12,567 nt of DNA from Ktedonobacter sp. 13_1_20CM_4_53_11 (GCA_001919995.1 MNIY01000122.1:1-12567), one strand, 5' to 3'. Positions 1 to 7,617 are shown, numbered from the stretch's first letter. Notes: generated by a model not told the origin, from the letters alone. Made by a program: numbers and translations.

Positions 1-2116
1 GGCTGTTCTCCTCAAGGCCGGCAAAAGATTGCGCCGGGTCGGGGGCGCCGGCAGCCTGGGCGGCAAGATCGAGGTTGACGCGCCAGAGAGCATGTAGACG
101 CTCTAATTTGGGTATGGCCCCCTGCGCAACGTGTATATCGATCCCCTCGCGCGTGAGCTGAAAAATATAGAGATCCTGCTCGGCAATGTAATATTCCAGC
201 ATTGCCGTACCCTGATCGAGCTTTGGCCAGAGAGTCGTAACAATACTATTGGTCCAGCTTGAGCGCTGTCGAGATACCAGGTCACCCGCCAGGCGCAGTT
301 GCATCTGTTCTAGCAGGTGTTCAATACGACGCTCTCGCAGTTGCATCTCTTTACGTGCCTGCGCTGGCGCAATCGCGCGTATGCGCATGATGGCAGTATC
401 GCTGAGATTCGCTTCATTTTCAGCTTCATAGACAATTGAGCTATACCAGGCCTGCTCTTCACGAAGCTTTGCCAGGTCTTCAAGAATGGACTCTCCCGCC
501 TTGTCACCCGCCCGCAGGCGAATATCGATGTTGTTGCGCAGGTAATCGCCGATGACACGCGACTTGGCCTTTTCAACATAGATCAGCGCCTGATCTTTAT
601 TGTCACGTTTGATGGCCAGGATGATAGCGCGCTGGTAGATATTCCCCTTATCTTCCAGGAAACTGGTGCGCTCGTCCAGCACCAGGTGATTCTGCACTTC
701 GTCGATACCCTGCACCGCCCGGTCATAATAACGAGCGGCTGCATCCAGGTCCCCGCTCCGTTCAGCAATCTGCCCCAGCAAATAATCACAGCGATATTTT
801 AGATCGAGCAGTCCCTGGCCTTGCGCAATATCCAGGGCATGATCGCAGAGATACCGCGCTGTGCTGATATCTCCTGTAGTAGCAGCAATACGTGCCTGTA
901 AAAGAGCCGTTCGCGCCAATTGTGGCAGAGCCTCCTGCTCGGCAAAGGCGTCCGCGACATGTTGAGCCTCGCGTAAGCTGGCATCGAGCTGTCCCCCGGC
1001 AAAGTAGAGCTCGGCCTGTTGTAGTCGCACAATAGATGCCAGGGCCATAAAGCCCCCCTCTTCCAGGATGATGCTGGCTTCATTGAGCATCACATCGGCA
1101 TCGCCAAAATTCCCTTCAAGCGTGGCCGCCTCTGCCTGGTACATGAGCGAATACGCCAGGTTGTGGCGATGCCCCGGTGACCTGCGGAAGAAAGTCACCG
1201 TTTCCGCCGCGAGCTCATATGCTTCACGAGCACGATTCAAACGCACCAGGCAGAGGCATATTTGCTGGGCTACCTCCGCTGCTTGAAATGGCAAATTATG
1301 CTGTAGAAATATGGTGCGACTGCGACTGAAGAGCAGCAGTGCCTGGCTGTAGTGCCCCTGTGAAGCGTAAATCTGGGCAATATTGAGTTCTTCTCGCGCT
1401 ACCGAAACTTCCTGCCCACCATATGCGGCAAAAGTTGCACGTGCCTGCTCGTGGAGTGCCACAGCCTCGCGAAATTTGCCCTGAGCCGCCAGCGTAATGG
1501 CTTTATTGCCGCGGGCTCGAGCAACGTTCAGTTCGACACCTTCACCTTGCAGTGCGTAGGTTTCAATGGCGCGGTCGAAGAGTCGGAGCGCCTGGTCATA
1601 TTGACCTAACTCGTAGTTGACGATGGCGGCATTGACATCGATTTGTCCCGCGCGCAGCAGTTTGCCATGGCGCATGAAAACTTCACGTGCTGCGGTGGCA
1701 TCACGTAATGCCTCGCTCGTACGATTCAGTTGCAGGCACGCGCTGATTCTTCCTATGCGGGTGCGCGCCCAGCCAACTTCATCCCCTACCTCTTTGAATT
1801 CCTCCCCGGAGGCATCGAAAAATGGCAGTGCGTCCTCGTCGCGATCCATACGCCGTAAGGCATCACCGCGAGCCATTAGACCAAGGGCGTGATATGCTTT
1901 GTTGTTTCTTAGATCACCAATAGTAAGGATATAACCGGCCAGCACAAAAGATAGCTGCGCATTATTATTCCACTGGCGGTCTGCTTCGCGTTTGATGAGT
2001 TCAACCAGGAGAGCAATAGAGGAGTTATCAAAGGTATGCATGCAAGTTTGCAGCAGTTGCCACCCTTCTCTCTCGTTCTTGAGTAGAAGTTCGGCCAGCA
2101 ATTCTTGAGGTGTCAT
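1..2116 (-). CDS. TPR-repeat protein with C-terminal CHAT (caspase-like) protease domain, partial
   Basis: The minus-strand frame is open from an ATG at 2116 to the window edge, giving 705 visible residues; the C-terminus lies outside. Residues about 60-500 are helical repeats of TPR type, with recurring A/G-Y/F patterns such as NYELGQYDQALRLFDRAI and AQIYASQGHYSQALLLFSRS. Around 510-530 comes the helix typical of the entrance to CHAT domains (ALIYVEKAKSRVIGDYL). At 638-660 is the first CHAT strand pair (MLEYYIAEQDLYIFQLTREG). The catalytic His and Cys of CHAT would lie beyond the left edge, so activity cannot be judged. CHAT proteins are caspase/separase-like peptidases, and TPR-CHAT proteins act in bacterial defence and signalling. 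There is no signal peptide or membrane segment, so the protein should be cytosolic. It lies downstream, in the same orientation, of the anti-sigma and sigma genes, which suggests a functional link. No strong ribosome site is visible before the ATG (a weak CGGAAA). Confidence 0.85.
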   Translation of the reverse strand, partial: MTPQELLAELLLKNEREGWQLLQTCMHTFDNSSIALLVELIKREADRQWNNNAQLSFVLAGYILTIGDLRNNKAYHALGLMARGDALRRMDRDEDALPFFDASGEEFKEVGDEVGWARTRIGRISACLQLNRTSEALRDATAAREVFMRHGKLLRAGQIDVNAAIVNYELGQYDQALRLFDRAIETYALQGEGVELNVARARGNKAITLAAQGKFREAVALHEQARATFAAYGGQEVSVAREELNIAQIYASQGHYSQALLLFSRSRTIFLQHNLPFQAAEVAQQICLCLVRLNRAREAYELAAETVTFFRRSPGHRHNLAYSLMYQAEAATLEGNFGDADVMLNEASIILEEGGFMALASIVRLQQAELYFAGGQLDASLREAQHVADAFAEQEALPQLARTALLQARIAATTGDISTARYLCDHALDIAQGQGLLDLKYRCDYLLGQIAERSGDLDAAARYYDRAVQGIDEVQNHLVLDERTSFLEDKGNIYQRAIILAIKRDNKDQALIYVEKAKSRVIGDYLRNNIDIRLRAGDKAGESILEDLAKLREEQAWYSSIVYEAENEANLSDTAIMRIRAIAPAQARKEMQLRERRIEHLLEQMQLRLAGDLVSRQRSSWTNSIVTTLWPKLDQGTAMLEYYIAEQDLYIFQLTREGIDIHVAQGAIPKLERLHALWRVNLDLAAQAAGAPDPAQSFAGLEENS

Positions 2117-2332
2117 AGTGGTCAAGTTTCCGACAATTGCAAACGTACAGCATTTTAGCGGGCCTATCGTTCATTGCCAGCCGGGCGGCTCTCGCGGTCG
2201 CCCGTACCTTTCTAGTTACCCGCCTGCTTCCATATCTTTAGACATATTTAACACATCATACATCACAATGAGTTACTATGACACACCCTGTGCGTTTAAC
2301 ATAGCAAGATAGATAGAATACTGATCACCATA

Positions 2333-3169
2333 TCAATCTTGCAGAGTAACCGGCAGTTGATCGACTACGATGGTACTCCAGGGAAACTGCAATTCCAATG
2401 CGTATGTCGCAGGAGCAATCGATGAGAAGACAAAGTTACCCAATTCATCGATATGTTGCGTAAACGCCATAGCGGCATGAGACACATCCTGCGGTATCAG
2501 TTGTACCTGCGTTCCCTGCAGCGACTGCAAAGCTTCATGCTGGCGGGTAACAAAGCCTATCAATTGTAAAGTGTCTCTACGACTTGCTTCTCGTTCCACC
2601 TGGATTGAGATACTGACATCTTCCGCGCTATAGCTGCGCGGCCAAAGCCCTACCTGTGTTGTATCACGCTGATAGGCCAGGCGTGGTTGCGGTGGCAAAA
2701 GGGTCGCGATGATTCTCCGCACGCCTGCATTAGCAGTATTCTGCAGGTGATCAAGGACACTTTTAGCACTCGGCACAGAACTATGATTATTATTTGGGGA
2801 GGAGGTTTGAACAGGTATACCTGGAACGGCAACAGGTTCAGTGCGCGCCTGGTCGTTCTCAAGAAATCCTGCCAGTGTTGCCACCTCAGCCGAGCAAAGC
2901 GAGCACAGACTCAGATGGTTATCAACTGCGGCAGTAAGTTCTTTACTTAGCATTCCCAGCTGGTATTCACCGAGCACGTGGCTAGGTGGACAATCAAACC
3001 TGAAAAGTTTGCTTGTTAGCACAAGTTCTATTCGTTCATAGTCTGCTAGCTGAGCTGCGCAGCGTTGACAACGCGCAATATGCTGCTCAACGAACGGGCG
3101 TACCTTCTCTCCCGCGAGATACGCTAACAGTTCTTCATCACGAATAGCACCGGGTTCACTACACTCCAT
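2333..3169 (-). CDS. Soluble anti-sigma-like protein with two zinc-finger (ZAS) motifs and C-terminal beta-rich domain
   Basis: A 278-residue protein. Two copies of the zinc-binding anti-sigma (zf-HC2/ZAS) pattern are visible: C3 with H30-x3-C34-x2-C37, and C60 with H85-x3-C89-x2-C92. The second finger sits in a typical LGEYxLGxL context. After a polar linker (about 100-160), residues about 185-278 look like a beta-sandwich, with a GNFVFSSIAPATYALELQ stretch resembling carboxypeptidase-regulatory/Ig-like repeats. I see no transmembrane helix, unlike many ECF anti-sigma factors, so it is probably cytosolic. ZAS proteins bind and hold ECF sigma factors; the natural partner here is the sigma-like protein encoded just upstream. 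The start at 3169 is chosen for a purine-rich AAAGGAAA site five bases upstream. The same frame is open to an ATG at 3259, but that start has no ribosome site and adds 30 residues unlike the family. The partner assignment is inferred. Confidence 0.82.
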   Translation of the reverse strand: MECSEPGAIRDEELLAYLAGEKVRPFVEQHIARCQRCAAQLADYERIELVLTSKLFRFDCPPSHVLGEYQLGMLSKELTAAVDNHLSLCSLCSAEVATLAGFLENDQARTEPVAVPGIPVQTSSPNNNHSSVPSAKSVLDHLQNTANAGVRRIIATLLPPQPRLAYQRDTTQVGLWPRSYSAEDVSISIQVEREASRRDTLQLIGFVTRQHEALQSLQGTQVQLIPQDVSHAAMAFTQHIDELGNFVFSSIAPATYALELQFPWSTIVVDQLPVTLQD

Positions 3170-3556
3170 GAGCGTTTCCTTTAGATCACATAGGATACAG
3201 GTCCAAAGATCCTGAGATGCAGCAAGCACATGTAATAAGAATGGGTATGACGAACTCATACTTTATATACGTATTCTGTTTACTGTCGCTGCATCAAATG
3301 ACCGGGTACCTGCCGAGTGACATACGGTTTGGCCAGCATTCTTGCGTTGCTATGCAAAAGCAATAGCTCACTTTACGCCATATGACACTACATAACCAAC
3401 AAGGCTAAGAGTAGATATCTGTGCAATATGTGAATGACTCTCCCCAGTGCCACCGGCATATTGCTCTCTACCAGGAATGTTCTTGTCCTCTTTACACCAA
3501 TAAACGAAGTTCAATCCTTTTTTTGCATTTCACTCCAGGGCACGTAATGTCTTGAC
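3170..3556. other. Intergenic region between sigma-like and anti-sigma genes
   Basis: About 390 bases without a convincing gene. On the minus strand an AT-rich TATATAA element lies about 90 bases before the anti-sigma start, with no good -35 box, so a separate promoter is possible but unproven. A small imperfect inverted repeat (GCTATGC / GCAATAGC, 3349-3367) is present. No intrinsic terminator with a T-run is visible after the sigma gene on the minus strand. Confidence 0.5.
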
Positions 3557-4339
3557 TCAGGGATGTTGATGTTTGAAGAGCAATTGTAAACGACGATTAC
3601 GGCGTAAACGCTCCAAAACATTGCGTTTGATACGATAGACATCATCCACGGTAGGAAAGAGCTTGCGATTCTGGCTACTTATCTCACTCGGTTTCATACC
3701 ATGAATATAGGCAAGATAGATCAATACGCGCTCATCTTCGCCATTAAGTTCCTCTTGAATGACCTGCCACAGGCCCTGAGCGGAAATATTTGAAACAACA
3801 TCGTCAGCAGGATCATCAGAGGCCGGTTCGTGCTCTATTAACTCCAATGTCTCCTCATATTGTCGAGACTGCCGCGAGCGCACCTCGTCAGCCACGACAC
3901 TGTGCACGCACATCTTGAGATATTTCAAAATAGCGGCCAGCGAGTCGAAGTTCTCCATTTTAGCGGGAGAAAGCGCCTGAGAGAATTTGGCAAAGGCGGC
4001 ATTGACGAGCGGAGCACTGCCATCCTGCCCTAAAATAGGTGCAGCGCTCTGATGTTGTGTTACCCAGGTCAACACGAGCGGCGCATACTGCTGGTATATG
4101 CAGGCCCAGGCATCATCATCTCGTTGTACAATGGCACGGCGAAATAATTCCAGGCAATAGCGATCATTGGAAACATTCTGCCGCAAGAATTTATTTGTCT
4201 CATCAGAGCAACAACGAGCCAGTTCATTAATTGAATATAGCTGGAGAGTTCCCCGTTGTGAATCCTCCTGCGCGCTATCACCCTGCCCCCCCCGGCCAGG
4301 CTGTGGGCCTGTTGATTGAGGACGGTTTCGAGGCTCCAT
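3557..4339 (-). CDS. Divergent ECF-like sigma-70 family factor
   Basis: A 260-residue protein if started at the ATG at 4339, which has GGGAG nine bases upstream. Alternative starts are ATG 4375 and GTG 4423, without good ribosome sites. Residues about 62-155 fit sigma region 2: a FRRAIVQRDDDAWACIYQQY helix, then the 2.2-2.4 block ending in KYLKMCVHSVVADEVRSR. Residues about 188-246 fit region 4: LWQVIQEELNGEDERVLIYL, then a helix-turn-helix ending in DDVYRIKRNVLERLRR. The core-binding EDLxQETF motif of classical ECF factors is degenerate here (PLVNAAFAKFSQAL). It should recruit RNA polymerase to specific promoters and is probably held by the ZAS protein encoded downstream. The 260-residue length matches its paralog at 7618-8412 (264), supporting the chosen start. 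A non-sigma DNA-binding role remains possible because of the divergence. Confidence 0.8.
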   Translation of the reverse strand: MEPRNRPQSTGPQPGRGGQGDSAQEDSQRGTLQLYSINELARCCSDETNKFLRQNVSNDRYCLELFRRAIVQRDDDAWACIYQQYAPLVLTWVTQHQSAAPILGQDGSAPLVNAAFAKFSQALSPAKMENFDSLAAILKYLKMCVHSVVADEVRSRQSRQYEETLELIEHEPASDDPADDVVSNISAQGLWQVIQEELNGEDERVLIYLAYIHGMKPSEISSQNRKLFPTVDDVYRIKRNVLERLRRNRRLQLLFKHQHP

Positions 4340-4396
4340 CGACAATAGCTCCCTGCTTCCAGTATGATTACTCATTTTCTCGACCGACGCCCATGA

Positions 4397-4425
4397 AGTA
4401 TAGCATGGGATACACAAGCGCACAA
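4397..4425 (-). promoter_or_regulatory. Weak candidate promoter of the sigma-like gene
   Basis: On the minus strand TTGTGC (4420-4425) and TATACT (4397-4402) are separated by 17 bases. The -10 matches the consensus at five of six bases, the -35 only at three. Transcription would start near 4390, about 50 bases before the chosen ATG at 4339, which would exclude the GTG start at 4423. Confidence 0.25.
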
Positions 4426-4465
4426 GTTCTAAGATGATTACTCGTATAATAACACAGTTTTTATA

Positions 4466-4518
4466 CTGTACTGCACGGTCGAAGAGGGTGAAAAGTATCC
4501 TGTACTACCAAAAAGTAC
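4466..4518. repeat. CTGTACT direct repeat and adjacent GTACT/AGTAC inverted repeat
   Basis: CTGTACT occurs at 4466-4472 and 4500-4506, 34 bases apart. The second copy forms a five-base inverted repeat with AGTAC at 4514-4518, with a seven-base loop. It lies upstream of the sigma-like gene and could be a regulator binding site. The motifs are short and chance occurrence is possible. Confidence 0.35.
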
Positions 4519-4578
4519 TCCTTTTTTGGATCTCTTTCTTTGCAGTTTTTGGTTATTGTCAGCTCAATAGAACTTTGT

Positions 4579-4627
4579 CTACTACATCTTGTGTTTGAAG
4601 CTCATCTCTTGCCACAACATGTAGTAG
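4579..4627. repeat. Inverted repeat with 15-base arms
   Basis: The left arm CTACTACATCTTGTG (4579-4593) and right arm CACAACATGTAGTAG (4613-4627) are complementary at 14 of 15 positions, with a perfect outer nine bases and a 19-base loop. No T-run follows on either strand, so it is not a typical intrinsic terminator. It lies in the middle of the divergent region, about 210 bases before the rightward gene and 240 before the sigma gene. It could be a large operator or a structured RNA element. Confidence 0.75.
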
Positions 4628-4714
4628 GCAATTAAAAAGTGCAAAGATAGAGCTGGATAATCATGGCACGACATGACACATAATCAGCCATCATACCAAA
4701 AAGGCATAGCATTT

Positions 4715-4743
4715 TTGTAAGAGGGTATATTTTGTGATATCAT
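4715..4743 (+). promoter_or_regulatory. Candidate sigma-70 promoter of the DUF4388-Cache operon
   Basis: TTGTAA (4715-4720) and TATCAT (4738-4743) are separated by exactly 17 bases. The -35 matches the consensus at four of six positions and the -10 at five of six. Transcription would start near 4750, leaving a leader of about 90 bases before the ATG at 4839. Confidence 0.4.
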
Positions 4744-4838
4744 CAGATAACTTGTGTACAACTGAACCATAATTACAGTTTAAATAGCTTTGTACAGTTT
4801 CTAAGGAGAACCCCATCATACGACGGAGTAGTACATTC

Positions 4839-5468
4839 ATGCCACATCAGCGGGAAACGGCAACAGATCGGCTCTCCAACGTCATCCAGGTAATTCAACT
4901 CGGGAAAAAATCTGGCTTGCTGACAGTTGAACGGGGTGAAGGCATCACCTTCGAGGAAGGTGCGATTACGTTTGTCAACGGACAGGCGAGAGAAGCACAG
5001 GTTGGGAAATATACTGGCATAGATGCATTCAATTGGCTTAACACCTGGGGCCCCTGTCTCTTTGCGTTTACTCCGACGACTTCTGCTGAAACGACAGCAC
5101 CGACCCGCGGTCCCATAACCGGTAAATTATCAAATACAACTGGAGGTCTGACAGCACTAAAGCCAGCACCCAGAGACCAGTGGAAATCATCACAAAACGG
5201 GAACGTAGGCGGCGGGGTAAATCATTGGAAAGAACATTCACCTGTGAGACTCGAGCCCTGGGGCACCATACCAAACCGCACCAGGCAAATTGAGGAGACG
5301 CTGCATATGATCGATCAAATAGGGCTTTCCCGCGCCCACCGGCATTTGTTTTTGTTAATAGATGGTTATCGTGGTATCCAGGAGTTAGTGCGCTTGATGG
5401 GTCGTGAACAGGATGAAGTACAGCGATTACTCAATGATTTAGAACTGGCTGGCCTCATCCAACGATAG
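4839..5468 (+). CDS. DUF4388 (PATAN-like) domain protein with C-terminal helical domain
   Basis: A 209-residue soluble protein. Residues about 10-80 match the DUF4388/PATAN pattern: a leading helix (LSNVIQVIQLGKKSGLLTV), then GITFEEGAITFVNGQAREA, GKYTGIDAFNWL, and a closing LFAFTP. A low-complexity linker (about 80-150) joins a C-terminal helical module (150-209) with HRHLFLLIDGYRGIQELVRL and a final LLNDLELAGLIQR, similar to small winged-helix ends found in such proteins. DUF4388 proteins are thought to act as adaptors in bacterial signalling and motility systems; the exact role is unknown. The start is supported by GGAG ten bases upstream. It is followed after 25 bases by the Cache receptor gene, so the two are probably co-transcribed and may act together, the receptor sensing outside and this protein relaying inside (inferred). 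Confidence 0.8.
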   Translation: MPHQRETATDRLSNVIQVIQLGKKSGLLTVERGEGITFEEGAITFVNGQAREAQVGKYTGIDAFNWLNTWGPCLFAFTPTTSAETTAPTRGPITGKLSNTTGGLTALKPAPRDQWKSSQNGNVGGGVNHWKEHSPVRLEPWGTIPNRTRQIEETLHMIDQIGLSRAHRHLFLLIDGYRGIQELVRLMGREQDEVQRLLNDLELAGLIQR

Positions 5469-5493
5469 TAGAACTACAAAGGATGGATAGCTC

Positions 5494-6996
5494 ATGTATC
5501 AAGAACCAGATTTCAAGCAACATCGCAGGGGACGGCTCTCGCTGTCGGTTCGCGTATCATTACTACTGATGCTGGCAGCCCTATTGCCGCTACTCATTGT
5601 CGTTGCCAGTAGCGAACTACTGGCACGTCCAACTCTCACTTCCCAGGCAAATACCGTAATGGCAAATGATGCCAGGTCCAGGACACAGTTAATTGACACC
5701 TATTTGACCGAACGATCGCTGGATGCTGCGACACTGACCCAGGTTCCTTCATTACAAACTTTTATGGCTTCTCCCCCCGGAAACCAGGACCTCGCCACTC
5801 ATGCTATCTATGCACTGGTCGCCGGCAGTTATCGTGACCATCGCTACATAAACTGGTCTCTCTTTGATCCGCAGGGAAAAATTCGCCTGTATTATCCTGC
5901 TCCTCCTCAAGCCCACGGGCAATTTATGGTGCCACCAGCGTACCTGAAGGCAGTAACATCTGGTAAGTCACTGATCTCAGCGGTCTATTACGATCCTAAA
6001 ATCAAAAAGGCTTCGGTTGATATTTACAGTCCCGTAATCGTTGCCGCGCAAAAAAAATTGCTGGGCTTTGTACGCGCTTCCTTGCTTATCGATTACATTT
6101 GGGATATCGTGGGTAATGACCGCGGGGCAAATGGCACTGGAAGTTATGCCTTCATCCTCGATGAGAATGGAGTTCGCATAGCCGACGCAGAGCCTTCGCG
6201 TCTTTTCTCGGCAATTTCACCGGTTTCACCGCAGGCACAGTCACTGATTTCGGGCGAAAAACGCTTTGGCACGCAGCAACCAGTCCCGGTTATTGCTGAT
6301 GAGACCCTTGCGCAAACCCAGGCAGGTGACAATCAACCACAAACATTTCAAATGACGCCTGCGCAGCAAAGCGAGACGTTTCAAGTGGTCCGGCAAAACT
6401 CGAAATTTGTTCCCTGGACCTACTTCGTCCTCAGTCCGGTCAGCACCGTGACGGCAGTAGCTAACCAGCAGTTGTTCATTACCATTGGTATTGCCGCTGC
6501 CGTGCTGGTGATCGCCGCGCTCGTTGGAGTAGGCGTTGGGCGACGCATCACACGTCCTATCTTGAAATCTGTCGAGTACCTGCGCGGTAATAGTGAGGCC
6601 CTGAAAATACTGGCAACCAGGCAGCAGAGCGCAGCCACCGAACAGACGTGGGTTGTAGATTCATCGCAGGTAGGTCTAAAGTCCGTTCAATATTATACTG
6701 ACGCCACCAGGGTTGCAGCACACCGCATGAACGACTATGGCACAGAATTAGCCAATCACTGGCATCAACTTGACGAACGCACGGCTAAAGAGGCTTTGAC
6801 ACAGATGACCAGAACGGCACAGTATATCGAAAATGCGGCGCAATATCAAACCACCAGTAACCAGAGATTGTCTACAGCGCTCAAAGTGACGACACAGGTT
6901 AACGAGCAGTTAGCAACGGGAGCTACTTCGGCCACCAAGGCTGCGGCACAATTGGAGCAGGTCGTAAACGAGCTGCGTGATGTCGTTGGAAAGTAA
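5494..6996 (+). CDS. Two-TM Cache-domain sensor without methyl-accepting signalling domain
   Basis: A 500-residue membrane protein. A basic N-terminus is followed by TM1 at about 20-42, an extracytoplasmic double-Cache-like sensor at about 45-320 (with YINWSLFDPQGKIRLYYPAP, then LGFVRASLLIDYIWDIV and GSYAFILDENGVRIAD), TM2 at about 327-349, and a short HAMP-like start (GRRITRPILKSVEYL). The cytoplasmic tail (350-500) is helical and ends in a coiled-coil-like stretch (NEQLATGATSATKAAAQLEQ), but the conserved MCP hairpin and any kinase or cyclase domain are absent. Cache domains bind small ligands such as amino acids and organic acids. Signalling must therefore pass through a partner, perhaps the DUF4388 protein encoded 25 bases upstream. 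A ribosome site (AAAGGA) precedes the ATG. The same frame remains open for 41 codons after the TAA, so the C-terminus may once have been longer. Confidence 0.82.
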   Translation: MYQEPDFKQHRRGRLSLSVRVSLLLMLAALLPLLIVVASSELLARPTLTSQANTVMANDARSRTQLIDTYLTERSLDAATLTQVPSLQTFMASPPGNQDLATHAIYALVAGSYRDHRYINWSLFDPQGKIRLYYPAPPQAHGQFMVPPAYLKAVTSGKSLISAVYYDPKIKKASVDIYSPVIVAAQKKLLGFVRASLLIDYIWDIVGNDRGANGTGSYAFILDENGVRIADAEPSRLFSAISPVSPQAQSLISGEKRFGTQQPVPVIADETLAQTQAGDNQPQTFQMTPAQQSETFQVVRQNSKFVPWTYFVLSPVSTVTAVANQQLFITIGIAAAVLVIAALVGVGVGRRITRPILKSVEYLRGNSEALKILATRQQSAATEQTWVVDSSQVGLKSVQYYTDATRVAAHRMNDYGTELANHWHQLDERTAKEALTQMTRTAQYIENAAQYQTTSNQRLSTALKVTTQVNEQLATGATSATKAAAQLEQVVNELRDVVGK

Positions 6997-7122
6997 CCGC
7001 TCAAGGAAACACTACAGTTTCTCGATAGCGGCACACGTGGCTTTTACGCCCACCTGGAAGGACTGCAAAACAACTTAACATTACGCGTCGGTGACACGGT
7101 CTTCGCCGATGATAGCAAGTGA
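6997..7122 (+). other. In-frame open extension downstream of the Cache gene stop
   Basis: Directly after the TAA at 6994-6996, the same frame continues for 41 sense codons to a TGA at 7120-7122. The peptide is protein-like (LQFLDSGTRGFYAHLEGLQ, then LTLRVGDTVFADDSK) and the codons resemble those of the gene. There is no start codon with a ribosome site of its own. It may be the former C-terminus cut off by a nonsense change, a readthrough tail, a sequencing error at the TAA, or chance. Confidence 0.4.
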
Positions 7123-7136
7123 ACCCACTATAGGCG

Positions 7137-7511
7137 CTATTCTCTATAACGACCTTGGTAATAACGGCGGCGGGGACGCCACGTCCGGTAGGTCAACATG
7201 TGCCAGAGCGCTACCAGTATAATTGCACCAATCAACGCCCTGAGGATGGGGACGCCAGCAACCGTGATATCACCAACACCAGTCAGAACAATGACCTGTG
7301 TCATCAACCAGACACCTATAAGGCCAGCGACGATCGCGCCGAAGATTCCAAACGGGAGCCTCCAGCCAACGAGGAATTCGGCAACAAGTCCGACAACCGC
7401 CCCAACGATCAGGTACACGATGAAATTGCTACTAAAAGTCCAGGCATTATTGCCAAACCTGATAGTGATGCCATCTGCGAGGACAGTACTGTGAATGATG
7501 AAATGAAGCAT
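7137..7511 (-). CDS. GlsB/YeaQ/YmgE family (transglycosylase-associated) membrane protein
   Basis: A 124-residue protein with three hydrophobic segments at about 28-49, 54-77 and 87-107 and a strongly basic C-terminus (WRPRRRYYQGRYRE). The glycine-rich pattern of the family is visible: VGAVVGLVAEFLVG, then FGIFGAIVAGLIGVWL, and a last helix with ALIGAIILVALWHML. Members are small inner-membrane proteins linked to general stress responses; their molecular role is poorly known. The protein is longer than the usual 80-90 residues because of an N-terminal extension and a longer loop before the last helix. The ATG has a strong AAAGGAG seven bases upstream. It is convergent with the Cache gene and lies about 106 bases downstream of the second sigma-like gene, on the same strand, so it could be part of that factor's transcript or regulon (inferred). 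Confidence 0.8.
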   Translation of the reverse strand: MLHFIIHSTVLADGITIRFGNNAWTFSSNFIVYLIVGAVVGLVAEFLVGWRLPFGIFGAIVAGLIGVWLMTQVIVLTGVGDITVAGVPILRALIGAIILVALWHMLTYRTWRPRRRYYQGRYRE

Positions 7512-7617
7512 GCGCTTCTCCTTTGAGACATTAAGTAGGAAAAAAGCTGAGTTTGCTATAAAAGTAGAACGGACAATCCAGCTCTTTTGTCACTCATGCA
7601 TCATATTCATCATGACC

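Larger units (their letters stand above)
4340..4838. other. Divergent regulatory region between sigma-like gene and DUF4388-Cache operon
   Basis: About 500 AT-rich bases with no gene on either strand. It should hold the control elements of both divergent transcription units. Visible elements are listed separately: a 15-base-arm inverted repeat, CTGTACT repeats near the sigma side, a candidate promoter for each direction, and a ribosome site (GGAG at 4825-4828) before the rightward ATG. A TATAAT sits at 4445-4450 on the plus strand without a matching -35 or nearby gene. Confidence 0.6.

Noticed and set aside
310..1083. Several 68-94 codon frames on the minus strand
   Set aside because: They are in a shifted frame within the TPR-CHAT gene, whose own frame is open throughout and gives clear repeats.
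2183..2203. GC-rich hairpin (GGGCG / CGCCC) as a terminator between anti-sigma and TPR-CHAT genes
   Set aside because: The stem has only five pairs and no T-run follows on the minus strand.
1..4339. Type III-E CRISPR (Craspase) locus because of TPR-CHAT next to a sigma factor
   Set aside because: No repeat-spacer array, no fused Cas7-type effector and no Csx30-like protein are visible in the window.
4445..4450. Perfect TATAAT on the plus strand as a promoter
   Set aside because: No -35 box at suitable spacing and nearly 400 bases to the next plus-strand gene; a better-spaced candidate exists at 4715-4743.
7155..7526. Plus-strand open frames of about 100-123 codons
   Set aside because: They are antisense to the GlsB-type gene, which has membrane helices, a family pattern and a strong ribosome site; the plus-strand translations are low-complexity and polar.
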